Source: Tetradesmus obliquus (taxonomy: Eukaryota > Chlorophyta > Chlorophyceae > Sphaeropleales > Scenedesmaceae). From it: a stretch of 64,000 nucleotides of DNA. The stretch is from assembly GCA_030272155.1 (NCBI GenBank), contig CP126207.1, positions 992,001-1,056,000 of the forward strand. The letters are read 5' to 3'. The notes beneath the pieces are model-generated. The model had not been told where the DNA came from. It was given only the letters and a program-made list of their open reading frames with translations, and searched no databases. This document shows, one piece after another, positions 22,365-35,210 of the stretch. Position 1 is the first letter of the stretch; every line of letters starts with the position of its first letter. Both the position numbers and the translations under genes were made by a program.

Positions 22365-24442
22365 GAATCCAAAACGTATGGATATGTTAGCTGTGCTTCT
22401 AGCAGCAGTGTGAACAGAAGTAACTGGTCAGGTCAAACAACAGCCTGCGGCATCATGGAGTTTGACCCGTCTCAGCTGGGCATGGTACAAACGTAGCGAA
22501 CAAGTGGCCTACATATAAATGTCAAGCTTTCAACGACGAATCTAAATCAATTTGAGCTGTTAGCAGTGGCACAGTGTACTGCAAGAAAAGAGCTAAAAAC
22601 ACGTTGCCCTGAAGTGCCCCGACTCGACTGTTACATATGTTAACTTGCGCTGTAGAGTGTTGCTGTGGGTGCTGCTGCCTGCAACATGTTTTGATGTGTA
22701 ATGTAATACTTCTGGGCTTCCCTTGCTGGCTGATCAGGCACTGCAGTTCTGGTGTGCCAAGTGCCCTGCCGCTGCTGTTGCGCTCTGCTGCTTGGCGCTG
22801 TGCGCTGCACATACAGTTTCAACTGTCATATCTGTTACATAGTGCGCAACACCGCTTCAGGCCCACCGGCAGCTGCTGCGCGCGTGCAGCTAGTGTGGCT
22901 GCACAGAGTTTGTTGAGGACTAGTATTCTACACAGTTTCCTGCAAACATCCTTCTTGTGTGATCAAGGCGAATTCTGGAGCTCAAAATTACTAGCAGTTT
23001 GAAGCTGCTGCTGCTGGCAGGTGGGGGCCCTGCTGTGCAGTTGGGATGCAAGCAAACCAAAGCAGCAGCACTGGCAGCTGTGCCTTACTGTGCCTGCCAC
23101 ATACAGCAGGTTTTTATGCCAGCATGGCTGTCTGCTTGCAAGCTGTGTTGATTTGTTGCAAAATGCAGATGCTACGTTTGTACCATGCCCAGCTGAGACT
23201 GTGATTGCATGCCAGCCTTTGCTGCAGCAGTTCTTAGCCTGCACTGCATCCCTTCTGTTGCTGTTCCTGGACTTGGTGCCTGAAGTGCACACCTACCTTT
23301 TTATGCTATGGCTGATGTGCTCCTGCTGCTGCTGGGTATGCAGCTGATTTTACTGCGGCAGTAGCACTGTTTGCAATCTATGATATCTGCCTGGGCAGGA
23401 GCAGCAGCAGCAGCAGACGACAGGAAACGTTACAGCTATGTGTGCTTTGAATCACGGTGGCATGTGCTTTTCAACTGCAGTTGTTGGTGGGCGTGACAGC
23501 AGCAGCATGTGCCAGCAGGTGCCTCACTGCTGCTACCTAATTTTTTTGCGAAGGCTTTCAGTACAGCGCTGTGTTCAACGTCGTTTAATGTTCATTCCAA
23601 ATTGTTTACAGGTGCTGCAGCAACGCGATCGAGCTGCAGTGCTCTGGACATCCGTGTTGACCCGTCAGGCTCACCTGCAACGTGGGCTTGCGAGGGCCCT
23701 TCAGGATTGGTTTTCTGCCTCAACCAAAGGTACGTTGCATAATGTGTCGACGATGATGAGTTGGCAGCGTGGCAGCTGTGTGGCTCGGAGCAGGCTTGTT
23801 TCAGGGCACCTTTCCGTCTTGAAGTTCTTCACCATACCGCAGTTTATTTCGGCTCGAGCCATGCTTAAATCAATCATCAAATATAAAAGTTAATTTACCG
23901 CAAGGTTTCTTGCAGGCTCCGTGCATAAAGCTTGGCAGGCCAACAGTCGTCACAACTCACGCGAGTGACAGCAGCAGGAGCCATGTTCAAGAGCTACGAG
24001 CGTAGTTGAATTATGCCAGGAATTTTTCCGTTACATTCGGCAATTCAGCATGACTGCAAATGCCTGTATGTGAAATGGCCACCAAGTGCCTTGCTGCCTT
24101 GCAGCAGTTGTTTGAAGCAGGAACCACTCCTGACAAGTCTGAGCACCAAAGCACAACATCCACATGTAGTTTACTCATACCATAAGCTTCTGAACATGCC
24201 ATTTTGTTCCCACACTCGCTCTCAGGTGAACACCAGGAAGTAACCACCCTACAGCAGCATGGTGCCAGCACCTCCCAAGCCCCGGGCGGTGCGAACATGC
24301 AGGACGGCGACAAGCGCAGGTGCCCTCAAACAGGTGAGCTCAAGGGCTCTCTGAGTGACACCCTGTGCACTGCTGGCCAGCCATCTTGCATGCAGCTGAC
24401 AGCCACAATCCCTACATGCCATGCAGCAGCACAACAGCAGAC

Positions 24443-26646
24443 TCAGCGCTGGTCTTTCCTGGGGTAGTCGCCAGCAGTGCCGCGGCGCTGCTTCCCGTCT
24501 CGGCACACACAAAGACTCCTCTTGCGGCTGCGCACCATGTTCCACAAATCTGGCAGCTTCAATACATCAGCCATGACAGATGCAGCTGTGATCTTCATAA
24601 AGGTGTTGTACAGGCCGTGCTGCAGGTCTCGCGGCTTCACATCAGCACCACCCAGCTGGCAGCTGTTATACAAGTAGTTGCGGAAGGCTGCTTTGAGGCT
24701 GCCAAATGCATGTTCAATGGGCTTGTTGAAATCTGGGGAGTAGGGTGCAATGTGCAGCAGTTGATCTTCATTGATGCCACCTGCAACCAACATCTGTAGG
24801 CCATCCTTCCCCAGGTGAACACTTGGGTTGTCAAAGATGTACAGCGGCGTAGTGCCGCGCTGCGCCTGCTGTTGGTTGGCTATGTCTTTGATCTCCATCA
24901 TGCAGTGAACAAACTCCAGCTGAGTCATGCTCTTGGCCTGCTGGGTTGGTTTGTCCTTCAACTGCAGGTGCAAGAATTGCCGGATTGGCAGCGCGCAGCC
25001 TTGTTAGCAGCGCAGGAGCGCAACGCAGCGGTGTGGATGGATGCGATGGGACGCTTCTACATCAGGCTCAGTGCAGACAAGGTCAGATACATCACCAAGT
25101 CTATGAGGGGGCAGAGATTGTTCTGGGGCTTGACTGGCTGCTTGCCAGGTGTGCAGCACTTCAAGTTCTGCGCGCCGCGTGCAGTCGCCACAGCAGCAGC
25201 GCTTCAGTGCAAGATGTGTGCATGTGTGCTGGCTGATATGGTTGGCACATGCATGGGCTACATGCACACAAGCGAGGAGCAGCTGGTGTGCATGCTGTAT
25301 TGGTTAGGCATCAGCAGCAGTATGTGTGCTCAGGTAGCAGTGGACTGGTGGGATGGGCGGATTGATTTCCTCCATGCACAGCACAACATGCTGATTCAAG
25401 CTGATGGCTCATGTCATGACAAGGGTTATTACAGCAGCAGCAGGCAGCAGGTGCTGGAGCGCGACTTTGAGTTCTGCGCTGCAGCATATGACAACTGGCT
25501 GCAGCCAGGGGGCAGTGTGCTGCGCGTGAGCACGCGCGGATGTGACATGCACCAATCCTTGCACATTGGTTTCCAGCTTGCTGCTGCAGGTGGTGTCATT
25601 GTACTGTCACCAAGTTACTCTGCTGTTATGTTCACAGCAGAGGACGGGCAGCGCTGCAGCTTCACTACAGCACTAAAAAAAGCACTGCGGGACTGTTACT
25701 ACACAGTACAGCAGGGCTGGCATGTCTTTTGATGGCAGGCGCCTGCGCAGTAGCAGCGCACACTCACCATGTACGGTACATTGAGGTTGCCAGCATGGTC
25801 CTTGTTGTCTGTTGTGCCGGTGACAAACTTGCAGTAGACGGGCCCGTGCACAGCGTTGACGGCGCAGACAAAGTGCAACTTGACCGGCTCTGCGTCCTTG
25901 CCCTTGCGCATCCATTTGCATGGCAGCACAGCATGCACGTTTTCATCGTGTGCATCACAATAGACCTTGACGGAGCCGCCTGCCAGGTCTGACATCCAGA
26001 ATTTGCACTCATCAATGAAATATATGCGCTGCAGCATGTCGGGGTCACTTTGGTACTTCTGCCACAGCGCCGCAGCTGCTGCCTTTCGCCTTTGTTTCTG
26101 TATCTTTGTCAAGTCCAGCTTCACATCTATTCTCCTGCGCACCAGGTCGGGGTCAGCCCATTTCATGTACTTCAGCAGTCTCTTGGGTGTGATGTTGTAG
26201 TCAGTGCACAGCTGGCGCAGTGTGTCATTTTCCTGACATGCGACTTCGATTGAAGTCCACCACACGTGCACATCAACCTTTCTCTTTGAATCTGCCGATG
26301 GGTAGGCCTTTACCACCTTGCCAGCCTTGAATATTGTGCTGGCATGGAAGGCGACAGCATGTGGGACATTTGAGGGCCTGCCGCCATGCTTGGGTGTAGC
26401 CACTGTGCCGTTTGCTGTGAAGTTCTTGTGATGAAGTTTGCAGAACCGGTTCAGGTCCCCGTGTACCTCCTTGGCGTAGTCAGGGTACTGCTCTCTGTAA
26501 TAATATGCGGGCGTAAACTTTTCGTCAGCTGTGGTCAAAGCCATTATCACACACACCACCGCCGCCACCCTCATGGCCGTGGTGCTGCGGTTGCTCTTCC
26601 ATCCTGAAGGGTGCTTGCGCACCATGGACAGCCCCCCTGCAGGCAT
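24443..26646 (-). CDS. DDE transposase, copy 6
   Basis: Exons complement 25768-26646 and 24443-24961, identical translation. Confidence 0.85.
24968..25732 (+). CDS. putative Vsr/DUF559-like nuclease exon, copy 6
   Basis: Identical translation; candidate upstream exons at 23438-24333. Confidence 0.55.
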   Translation: MQELPDWQRAALLAAQERNAAVWMDAMGRFYIRLSADKVRYITKSMRGQRLFWGLTGCLPGVQHFKFCAPRAVATAAALQCKMCACVLADMVGTCMGYMHTSEEQLVCMLYWLGISSSMCAQVAVDWWDGRIDFLHAQHNMLIQADGSCHDKGYYSSSRQQVLERDFEFCAAAYDNWLQPGGSVLRVSTRGCDMHQSLHIGFQLAAAGGVIVLSPSYSAVMFTAEDGQRCSFTTALKKALRDCYYTVQQGWHVF

Positions 26647-28724
26647 GAATCCAAAACGTATGGATATGTTAGCTGTGCTTCTAGCAGCAGTGTGAACAGA
26701 AGTAACTGGTCAGGTCAAACAACAGCCTGCGGCATCATGGAGTTTGACCCGTCTCAGCTGGGCATGGTACAAACGTAGCGAACAAGTGGCCTACATATAA
26801 ATGTCAAGCTTTCAACGACGAATCTAAATCAATTTGAGCTGTTAGCAGTGGCACAGTGTACTGCAAGAAAAGAGCTAAAAACACGTTGCCCTGAAGTGCC
26901 CCGACTCGACTGTTACATATGTTAACTTGCGCTGTAGAGTGTTGCTGTGGGTGCTGCTGCCTGCAACATGTTTTGATGTGTAATGTAATACTTCTGGGCT
27001 TCCCTTGCTGGCTGATCAGGCACTGCAGTTCTGGTGTGCCAAGTGCCCTGCCGCTGCTGTTGCGCTCTGCTGCTTGGCGCTGTGCGCTGCACATACAGTT
27101 TCAACTGTCATATCTGTTACATAGTGCGCAACACCGCTTCAGGCCCACCGGCAGCTGCTGCGCGCGTGCAGCTAGTGTGGCTGCACAGAGTTTGTTGAGG
27201 ACTAGTATTCTACACAGTTTCCTGCAAACATCCTTCTTGTGTGATCAAGGCGAATTCTGGAGCTCAAAATTACTAGCAGTTTGAAGCTGCTGCTGCTGGC
27301 AGGTGGGGGCCCTGCTGTGCAGTTGGGATGCAAGCAAACCAAAGCAGCAGCACTGGCAGCTGTGCCTTACTGTGCCTGCCACATACAGCAGGTTTTTATG
27401 CCAGCATGGCTGTCTGCTTGCAAGCTGTGTTGATTTGTTGCAAAATGCAGATGCTACGTTTGTACCATGCCCAGCTGAGACTGTGATTGCATGCCAGCCT
27501 TTGCTGCAGCAGTTCTTAGCCTGCACTGCATCCCTTCTGTTGCTGTTCCTGGACTTGGTGCCTGAAGTGCACACCTACCTTTTTATGCTATGGCTGATGT
27601 GCTCCTGCTGCTGCTGGGTATGCAGCTGATTTTACTGCGGCAGTAGCACTGTTTGCAATCTATGATATCTGCCTGGGCAGGAGCAGCAGCAGCAGCAGAC
27701 GACAGGAAACGTTACAGCTATGTGTGCTTTGAATCACGGTGGCATGTGCTTTTCAACTGCAGTTGTTGGTGGGCGTGACAGCAGCAGCATGTGCCAGCAG
27801 GTGCCTCACTGCTGCTACCTAATTTTTTTGCGAAGGCTTTCAGTACAGCGCTGTGTTCAACGTCGTTTAATGTTCATTCCAAATTGTTTACAGGTGCTGC
27901 AGCAACGCGATCGAGCTGCAGTGCTCTGGACATCCGTGTTGACCCGTCAGGCTCACCTGCAACGTGGGCTTGCGAGGGCCCTTCAGGATTGGTTTTCTGC
28001 CTCAACCAAAGGTACGTTGCATAATGTGTCGACGATGATGAGTTGGCAGCGTGGCAGCTGTGTGGCTCGGAGCAGGCTTGTTTCAGGGCACCTTTCCGTC
28101 TTGAAGTTCTTCACCATACCGCAGTTTATTTCGGCTCGAGCCATGCTTAAATCAATCATCAAATATAAAAGTTAATTTACCGCAAGGTTTCTTGCAGGCT
28201 CCGTGCATAAAGCTTGGCAGGCCAACAGTCGTCACAACTCACGCGAGTGACAGCAGCAGGAGCCATGTTCAAGAGCTACGAGCGTAGTTGAATTATGCCA
28301 GGAATTTTTCCGTTACATTCGGCAATTCAGCATGACTGCAAATGCCTGTATGTGAAATGGCCACCAAGTGCCTTGCTGCCTTGCAGCAGTTGTTTGAAGC
28401 AGGAACCACTCCTGACAAGTCTGAGCACCAAAGCACAACATCCACATGTAGTTTACTCATACCATAAGCTTCTGAACATGCCATTTTGTTCCCACACTCG
28501 CTCTCAGGTGAACACCAGGAAGTAACCACCCTACAGCAGCATGGTGCCAGCACCTCCCAAGCCCCGGGCGGTGCGAACATGCAGGACGGCGACAAGCGCA
28601 GGTGCCCTCAAACAGGTGAGCTCAAGGGCTCTCTGAGTGACACCCTGTGCACTGCTGGCCAGCCATCTTGCATGCAGCTGACAGCCACAATCCCTACATG
28701 CCATGCAGCAGCACAACAGCAGAC

Positions 28725-30928
28725 TCAGCGCTGGTCTTTCCTGGGGTAGTCGCCAGCAGTGCCGCGGCGCTGCTTCCCGTCTCGGCACACACAAAGACTC
28801 CTCTTGCGGCTGCGCACCATGTTCCACAAATCTGGCAGCTTCAATACATCAGCCATGACAGATGCAGCTGTGATCTTCATAAAGGTGTTGTACAGGCCGT
28901 GCTGCAGGTCTCGCGGCTTCACATCAGCACCACCCAGCTGGCAGCTGTTATACAAGTAGTTGCGGAAGGCTGCTTTGAGGCTGCCAAATGCATGTTCAAT
29001 GGGCTTGTTGAAATCTGGGGAGTAGGGTGCAATGTGCAGCAGTTGATCTTCATTGATGCCACCTGCAACCAACATCTGTAGGCCATCCTTCCCCAGGTGA
29101 ACACTTGGGTTGTCAAAGATGTACAGCGGCGTAGTGCCGCGCTGCGCCTGCTGTTGGTTGGCTATGTCTTTGATCTCCATCATGCAGTGAACAAACTCCA
29201 GCTGAGTCATGCTCTTGGCCTGCTGGGTTGGTTTGTCCTTCAACTGCAGGTGCAAGAATTGCCGGATTGGCAGCGCGCAGCCTTGTTAGCAGCGCAGGAG
29301 CGCAACGCAGCGGTGTGGATGGATGCGATGGGACGCTTCTACATCAGGCTCAGTGCAGACAAGGTCAGATACATCACCAAGTCTATGAGGGGGCAGAGAT
29401 TGTTCTGGGGCTTGACTGGCTGCTTGCCAGGTGTGCAGCACTTCAAGTTCTGCGCGCCGCGTGCAGTCGCCACAGCAGCAGCGCTTCAGTGCAAGATGTG
29501 TGCATGTGTGCTGGCTGATATGGTTGGCACATGCATGGGCTACATGCACACAAGCGAGGAGCAGCTGGTGTGCATGCTGTATTGGTTAGGCATCAGCAGC
29601 AGTATGTGTGCTCAGGTAGCAGTGGACTGGTGGGATGGGCGGATTGATTTCCTCCATGCACAGCACAACATGCTGATTCAAGCTGATGGCTCATGTCATG
29701 ACAAGGGTTATTACAGCAGCAGCAGGCAGCAGGTGCTGGAGCGCGACTTTGAGTTCTGCGCTGCAGCATATGACAACTGGCTGCAGCCAGGGGGCAGTGT
29801 GCTGCGCGTGAGCACGCGCGGATGTGACATGCACCAATCCTTGCACATTGGTTTCCAGCTTGCTGCTGCAGGTGGTGTCATTGTACTGTCACCAAGTTAC
29901 TCTGCTGTTATGTTCACAGCAGAGGACGGGCAGCGCTGCAGCTTCACTACAGCACTAAAAAAAGCACTGCGGGACTGTTACTACACAGTACAGCAGGGCT
30001 GGCATGTCTTTTGATGGCAGGCGCCTGCGCAGTAGCAGCGCACACTCACCATGTACGGTACATTGAGGTTGCCAGCATGGTCCTTGTTGTCTGTTGTGCC
30101 GGTGACAAACTTGCAGTAGACGGGCCCGTGCACAGCGTTGACGGCGCAGACAAAGTGCAACTTGACCGGCTCTGCGTCCTTGCCCTTGCGCATCCATTTG
30201 CATGGCAGCACAGCATGCACGTTTTCATCGTGTGCATCACAATAGACCTTGACGGAGCCGCCTGCCAGGTCTGACATCCAGAATTTGCACTCATCAATGA
30301 AATATATGCGCTGCAGCATGTCGGGGTCACTTTGGTACTTCTGCCACAGCGCCGCAGCTGCTGCCTTTCGCCTTTGTTTCTGTATCTTTGTCAAGTCCAG
30401 CTTCACATCTATTCTCCTGCGCACCAGGTCGGGGTCAGCCCATTTCATGTACTTCAGCAGTCTCTTGGGTGTGATGTTGTAGTCAGTGCACAGCTGGCGC
30501 AGTGTGTCATTTTCCTGACATGCGACTTCGATTGAAGTCCACCACACGTGCACATCAACCTTTCTCTTTGAATCTGCCGATGGGTAGGCCTTTACCACCT
30601 TGCCAGCCTTGAATATTGTGCTGGCATGGAAGGCGACAGCATGTGGGACATTTGAGGGCCTGCCGCCATGCTTGGGTGTAGCCACTGTGCCGTTTGCTGT
30701 GAAGTTCTTGTGATGAAGTTTGCAGAACCGGTTCAGGTCCCCGTGTACCTCCTTGGCGTAGTCAGGGTACTGCTCTCTGTAATAATATGCGGGCGTAAAC
30801 TTTTCGTCAGCTGTGGTCAAAGCCATTATCACACACACCACCGCCGCCACCCTCATGGCCGTGGTGCTGCGGTTGCTCTTCCATCCTGAAGGGTGCTTGC
30901 GCACCATGGACAGCCCCCCTGCAGGCAT
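28725..30928 (-). CDS. DDE transposase, copy 7
   Basis: Exons complement 30050-30928 and 28725-29243, identical translation. Confidence 0.85.
29250..30014 (+). CDS. putative Vsr/DUF559-like nuclease exon, copy 7
   Basis: Identical translation; candidate upstream exons at 27720-28615. Confidence 0.55.
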   Translation: MQELPDWQRAALLAAQERNAAVWMDAMGRFYIRLSADKVRYITKSMRGQRLFWGLTGCLPGVQHFKFCAPRAVATAAALQCKMCACVLADMVGTCMGYMHTSEEQLVCMLYWLGISSSMCAQVAVDWWDGRIDFLHAQHNMLIQADGSCHDKGYYSSSRQQVLERDFEFCAAAYDNWLQPGGSVLRVSTRGCDMHQSLHIGFQLAAAGGVIVLSPSYSAVMFTAEDGQRCSFTTALKKALRDCYYTVQQGWHVF

Positions 30929-33006
30929 GAATCCAAAACGTATGGATATGTTAGCTGTGCTTCTAGCAGCAGTGTGAACAGAAGTAACTGGTCAGGTCAA
31001 ACAACAGCCTGCGGCATCATGGAGTTTGACCCGTCTCAGCTGGGCATGGTACAAACGTAGCGAACAAGTGGCCTACATATAAATGTCAAGCTTTCAACGA
31101 CGAATCTAAATCAATTTGAGCTGTTAGCAGTGGCACAGTGTACTGCAAGAAAAGAGCTAAAAACACGTTGCCCTGAAGTGCCCCGACTCGACTGTTACAT
31201 ATGTTAACTTGCGCTGTAGAGTGTTGCTGTGGGTGCTGCTGCCTGCAACATGTTTTGATGTGTAATGTAATACTTCTGGGCTTCCCTTGCTGGCTGATCA
31301 GGCACTGCAGTTCTGGTGTGCCAAGTGCCCTGCCGCTGCTGTTGCGCTCTGCTGCTTGGCGCTGTGCGCTGCACATACAGTTTCAACTGTCATATCTGTT
31401 ACATAGTGCGCAACACCGCTTCAGGCCCACCGGCAGCTGCTGCGCGCGTGCAGCTAGTGTGGCTGCACAGAGTTTGTTGAGGACTAGTATTCTACACAGT
31501 TTCCTGCAAACATCCTTCTTGTGTGATCAAGGCGAATTCTGGAGCTCAAAATTACTAGCAGTTTGAAGCTGCTGCTGCTGGCAGGTGGGGGCCCTGCTGT
31601 GCAGTTGGGATGCAAGCAAACCAAAGCAGCAGCACTGGCAGCTGTGCCTTACTGTGCCTGCCACATACAGCAGGTTTTTATGCCAGCATGGCTGTCTGCT
31701 TGCAAGCTGTGTTGATTTGTTGCAAAATGCAGATGCTACGTTTGTACCATGCCCAGCTGAGACTGTGATTGCATGCCAGCCTTTGCTGCAGCAGTTCTTA
31801 GCCTGCACTGCATCCCTTCTGTTGCTGTTCCTGGACTTGGTGCCTGAAGTGCACACCTACCTTTTTATGCTATGGCTGATGTGCTCCTGCTGCTGCTGGG
31901 TATGCAGCTGATTTTACTGCGGCAGTAGCACTGTTTGCAATCTATGATATCTGCCTGGGCAGGAGCAGCAGCAGCAGCAGACGACAGGAAACGTTACAGC
32001 TATGTGTGCTTTGAATCACGGTGGCATGTGCTTTTCAACTGCAGTTGTTGGTGGGCGTGACAGCAGCAGCATGTGCCAGCAGGTGCCTCACTGCTGCTAC
32101 CTAATTTTTTTGCGAAGGCTTTCAGTACAGCGCTGTGTTCAACGTCGTTTAATGTTCATTCCAAATTGTTTACAGGTGCTGCAGCAACGCGATCGAGCTG
32201 CAGTGCTCTGGACATCCGTGTTGACCCGTCAGGCTCACCTGCAACGTGGGCTTGCGAGGGCCCTTCAGGATTGGTTTTCTGCCTCAACCAAAGGTACGTT
32301 GCATAATGTGTCGACGATGATGAGTTGGCAGCGTGGCAGCTGTGTGGCTCGGAGCAGGCTTGTTTCAGGGCACCTTTCCGTCTTGAAGTTCTTCACCATA
32401 CCGCAGTTTATTTCGGCTCGAGCCATGCTTAAATCAATCATCAAATATAAAAGTTAATTTACCGCAAGGTTTCTTGCAGGCTCCGTGCATAAAGCTTGGC
32501 AGGCCAACAGTCGTCACAACTCACGCGAGTGACAGCAGCAGGAGCCATGTTCAAGAGCTACGAGCGTAGTTGAATTATGCCAGGAATTTTTCCGTTACAT
32601 TCGGCAATTCAGCATGACTGCAAATGCCTGTATGTGAAATGGCCACCAAGTGCCTTGCTGCCTTGCAGCAGTTGTTTGAAGCAGGAACCACTCCTGACAA
32701 GTCTGAGCACCAAAGCACAACATCCACATGTAGTTTACTCATACCATAAGCTTCTGAACATGCCATTTTGTTCCCACACTCGCTCTCAGGTGAACACCAG
32801 GAAGTAACCACCCTACAGCAGCATGGTGCCAGCACCTCCCAAGCCCCGGGCGGTGCGAACATGCAGGACGGCGACAAGCGCAGGTGCCCTCAAACAGGTG
32901 AGCTCAAGGGCTCTCTGAGTGACACCCTGTGCACTGCTGGCCAGCCATCTTGCATGCAGCTGACAGCCACAATCCCTACATGCCATGCAGCAGCACAACA
33001 GCAGAC

Positions 33007-35210
33007 TCAGCGCTGGTCTTTCCTGGGGTAGTCGCCAGCAGTGCCGCGGCGCTGCTTCCCGTCTCGGCACACACAAAGACTCCTCTTGCGGCTGCGCACC
33101 ATGTTCCACAAATCTGGCAGCTTCAATACATCAGCCATGACAGATGCAGCTGTGATCTTCATAAAGGTGTTGTACAGGCCGTGCTGCAGGTCTCGCGGCT
33201 TCACATCAGCACCACCCAGCTGGCAGCTGTTATACAAGTAGTTGCGGAAGGCTGCTTTGAGGCTGCCAAATGCATGTTCAATGGGCTTGTTGAAATCTGG
33301 GGAGTAGGGTGCAATGTGCAGCAGTTGATCTTCATTGATGCCACCTGCAACCAACATCTGTAGGCCATCCTTCCCCAGGTGAACACTTGGGTTGTCAAAG
33401 ATGTACAGCGGCGTAGTGCCGCGCTGCGCCTGCTGTTGGTTGGCTATGTCTTTGATCTCCATCATGCAGTGAACAAACTCCAGCTGAGTCATGCTCTTGG
33501 CCTGCTGGGTTGGTTTGTCCTTCAACTGCAGGTGCAAGAATTGCCGGATTGGCAGCGCGCAGCCTTGTTAGCAGCGCAGGAGCGCAACGCAGCGGTGTGG
33601 ATGGATGCGATGGGACGCTTCTACATCAGGCTCAGTGCAGACAAGGTCAGATACATCACCAAGTCTATGAGGGGGCAGAGATTGTTCTGGGGCTTGACTG
33701 GCTGCTTGCCAGGTGTGCAGCACTTCAAGTTCTGCGCGCCGCGTGCAGTCGCCACAGCAGCAGCGCTTCAGTGCAAGATGTGTGCATGTGTGCTGGCTGA
33801 TATGGTTGGCACATGCATGGGCTACATGCACACAAGCGAGGAGCAGCTGGTGTGCATGCTGTATTGGTTAGGCATCAGCAGCAGTATGTGTGCTCAGGTA
33901 GCAGTGGACTGGTGGGATGGGCGGATTGATTTCCTCCATGCACAGCACAACATGCTGATTCAAGCTGATGGCTCATGTCATGACAAGGGTTATTACAGCA
34001 GCAGCAGGCAGCAGGTGCTGGAGCGCGACTTTGAGTTCTGCGCTGCAGCATATGACAACTGGCTGCAGCCAGGGGGCAGTGTGCTGCGCGTGAGCACGCG
34101 CGGATGTGACATGCACCAATCCTTGCACATTGGTTTCCAGCTTGCTGCTGCAGGTGGTGTCATTGTACTGTCACCAAGTTACTCTGCTGTTATGTTCACA
34201 GCAGAGGACGGGCAGCGCTGCAGCTTCACTACAGCACTAAAAAAAGCACTGCGGGACTGTTACTACACAGTACAGCAGGGCTGGCATGTCTTTTGATGGC
34301 AGGCGCCTGCGCAGTAGCAGCGCACACTCACCATGTACGGTACATTGAGGTTGCCAGCATGGTCCTTGTTGTCTGTTGTGCCGGTGACAAACTTGCAGTA
34401 GACGGGCCCGTGCACAGCGTTGACGGCGCAGACAAAGTGCAACTTGACCGGCTCTGCGTCCTTGCCCTTGCGCATCCATTTGCATGGCAGCACAGCATGC
34501 ACGTTTTCATCGTGTGCATCACAATAGACCTTGACGGAGCCGCCTGCCAGGTCTGACATCCAGAATTTGCACTCATCAATGAAATATATGCGCTGCAGCA
34601 TGTCGGGGTCACTTTGGTACTTCTGCCACAGCGCCGCAGCTGCTGCCTTTCGCCTTTGTTTCTGTATCTTTGTCAAGTCCAGCTTCACATCTATTCTCCT
34701 GCGCACCAGGTCGGGGTCAGCCCATTTCATGTACTTCAGCAGTCTCTTGGGTGTGATGTTGTAGTCAGTGCACAGCTGGCGCAGTGTGTCATTTTCCTGA
34801 CATGCGACTTCGATTGAAGTCCACCACACGTGCACATCAACCTTTCTCTTTGAATCTGCCGATGGGTAGGCCTTTACCACCTTGCCAGCCTTGAATATTG
34901 TGCTGGCATGGAAGGCGACAGCATGTGGGACATTTGAGGGCCTGCCGCCATGCTTGGGTGTAGCCACTGTGCCGTTTGCTGTGAAGTTCTTGTGATGAAG
35001 TTTGCAGAACCGGTTCAGGTCCCCGTGTACCTCCTTGGCGTAGTCAGGGTACTGCTCTCTGTAATAATATGCGGGCGTAAACTTTTCGTCAGCTGTGGTC
35101 AAAGCCATTATCACACACACCACCGCCGCCACCCTCATGGCCGTGGTGCTGCGGTTGCTCTTCCATCCTGAAGGGTGCTTGCGCACCATGGACAGCCCCC
35201 CTGCAGGCAT
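33007..35210 (-). CDS. DDE transposase, copy 8
   Basis: Exons complement 34332-35210 and 33007-33525, identical translation. Confidence 0.85.
33532..34296 (+). CDS. putative Vsr/DUF559-like nuclease exon, copy 8
   Basis: Identical translation; candidate upstream exons at 32002-32897. Confidence 0.55.
   Translation: MQELPDWQRAALLAAQERNAAVWMDAMGRFYIRLSADKVRYITKSMRGQRLFWGLTGCLPGVQHFKFCAPRAVATAAALQCKMCACVLADMVGTCMGYMHTSEEQLVCMLYWLGISSSMCAQVAVDWWDGRIDFLHAQHNMLIQADGSCHDKGYYSSSRQQVLERDFEFCAAAYDNWLQPGGSVLRVSTRGCDMHQSLHIGFQLAAAGGVIVLSPSYSAVMFTAEDGQRCSFTTALKKALRDCYYTVQQGWHVF

Larger units (their letters stand above)
18893..22493 (-). mobile_element. transposon copy 5
   Basis: Same structure as copy 1, no difference seen. 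Confidence 0.75.
23175..26775 (-). mobile_element. transposon copy 6
   Basis: Same structure as copy 1, no difference seen. Confidence 0.75.
27457..31057 (-). mobile_element. transposon copy 7
   Basis: Same structure as copy 1, no difference seen. Confidence 0.75.
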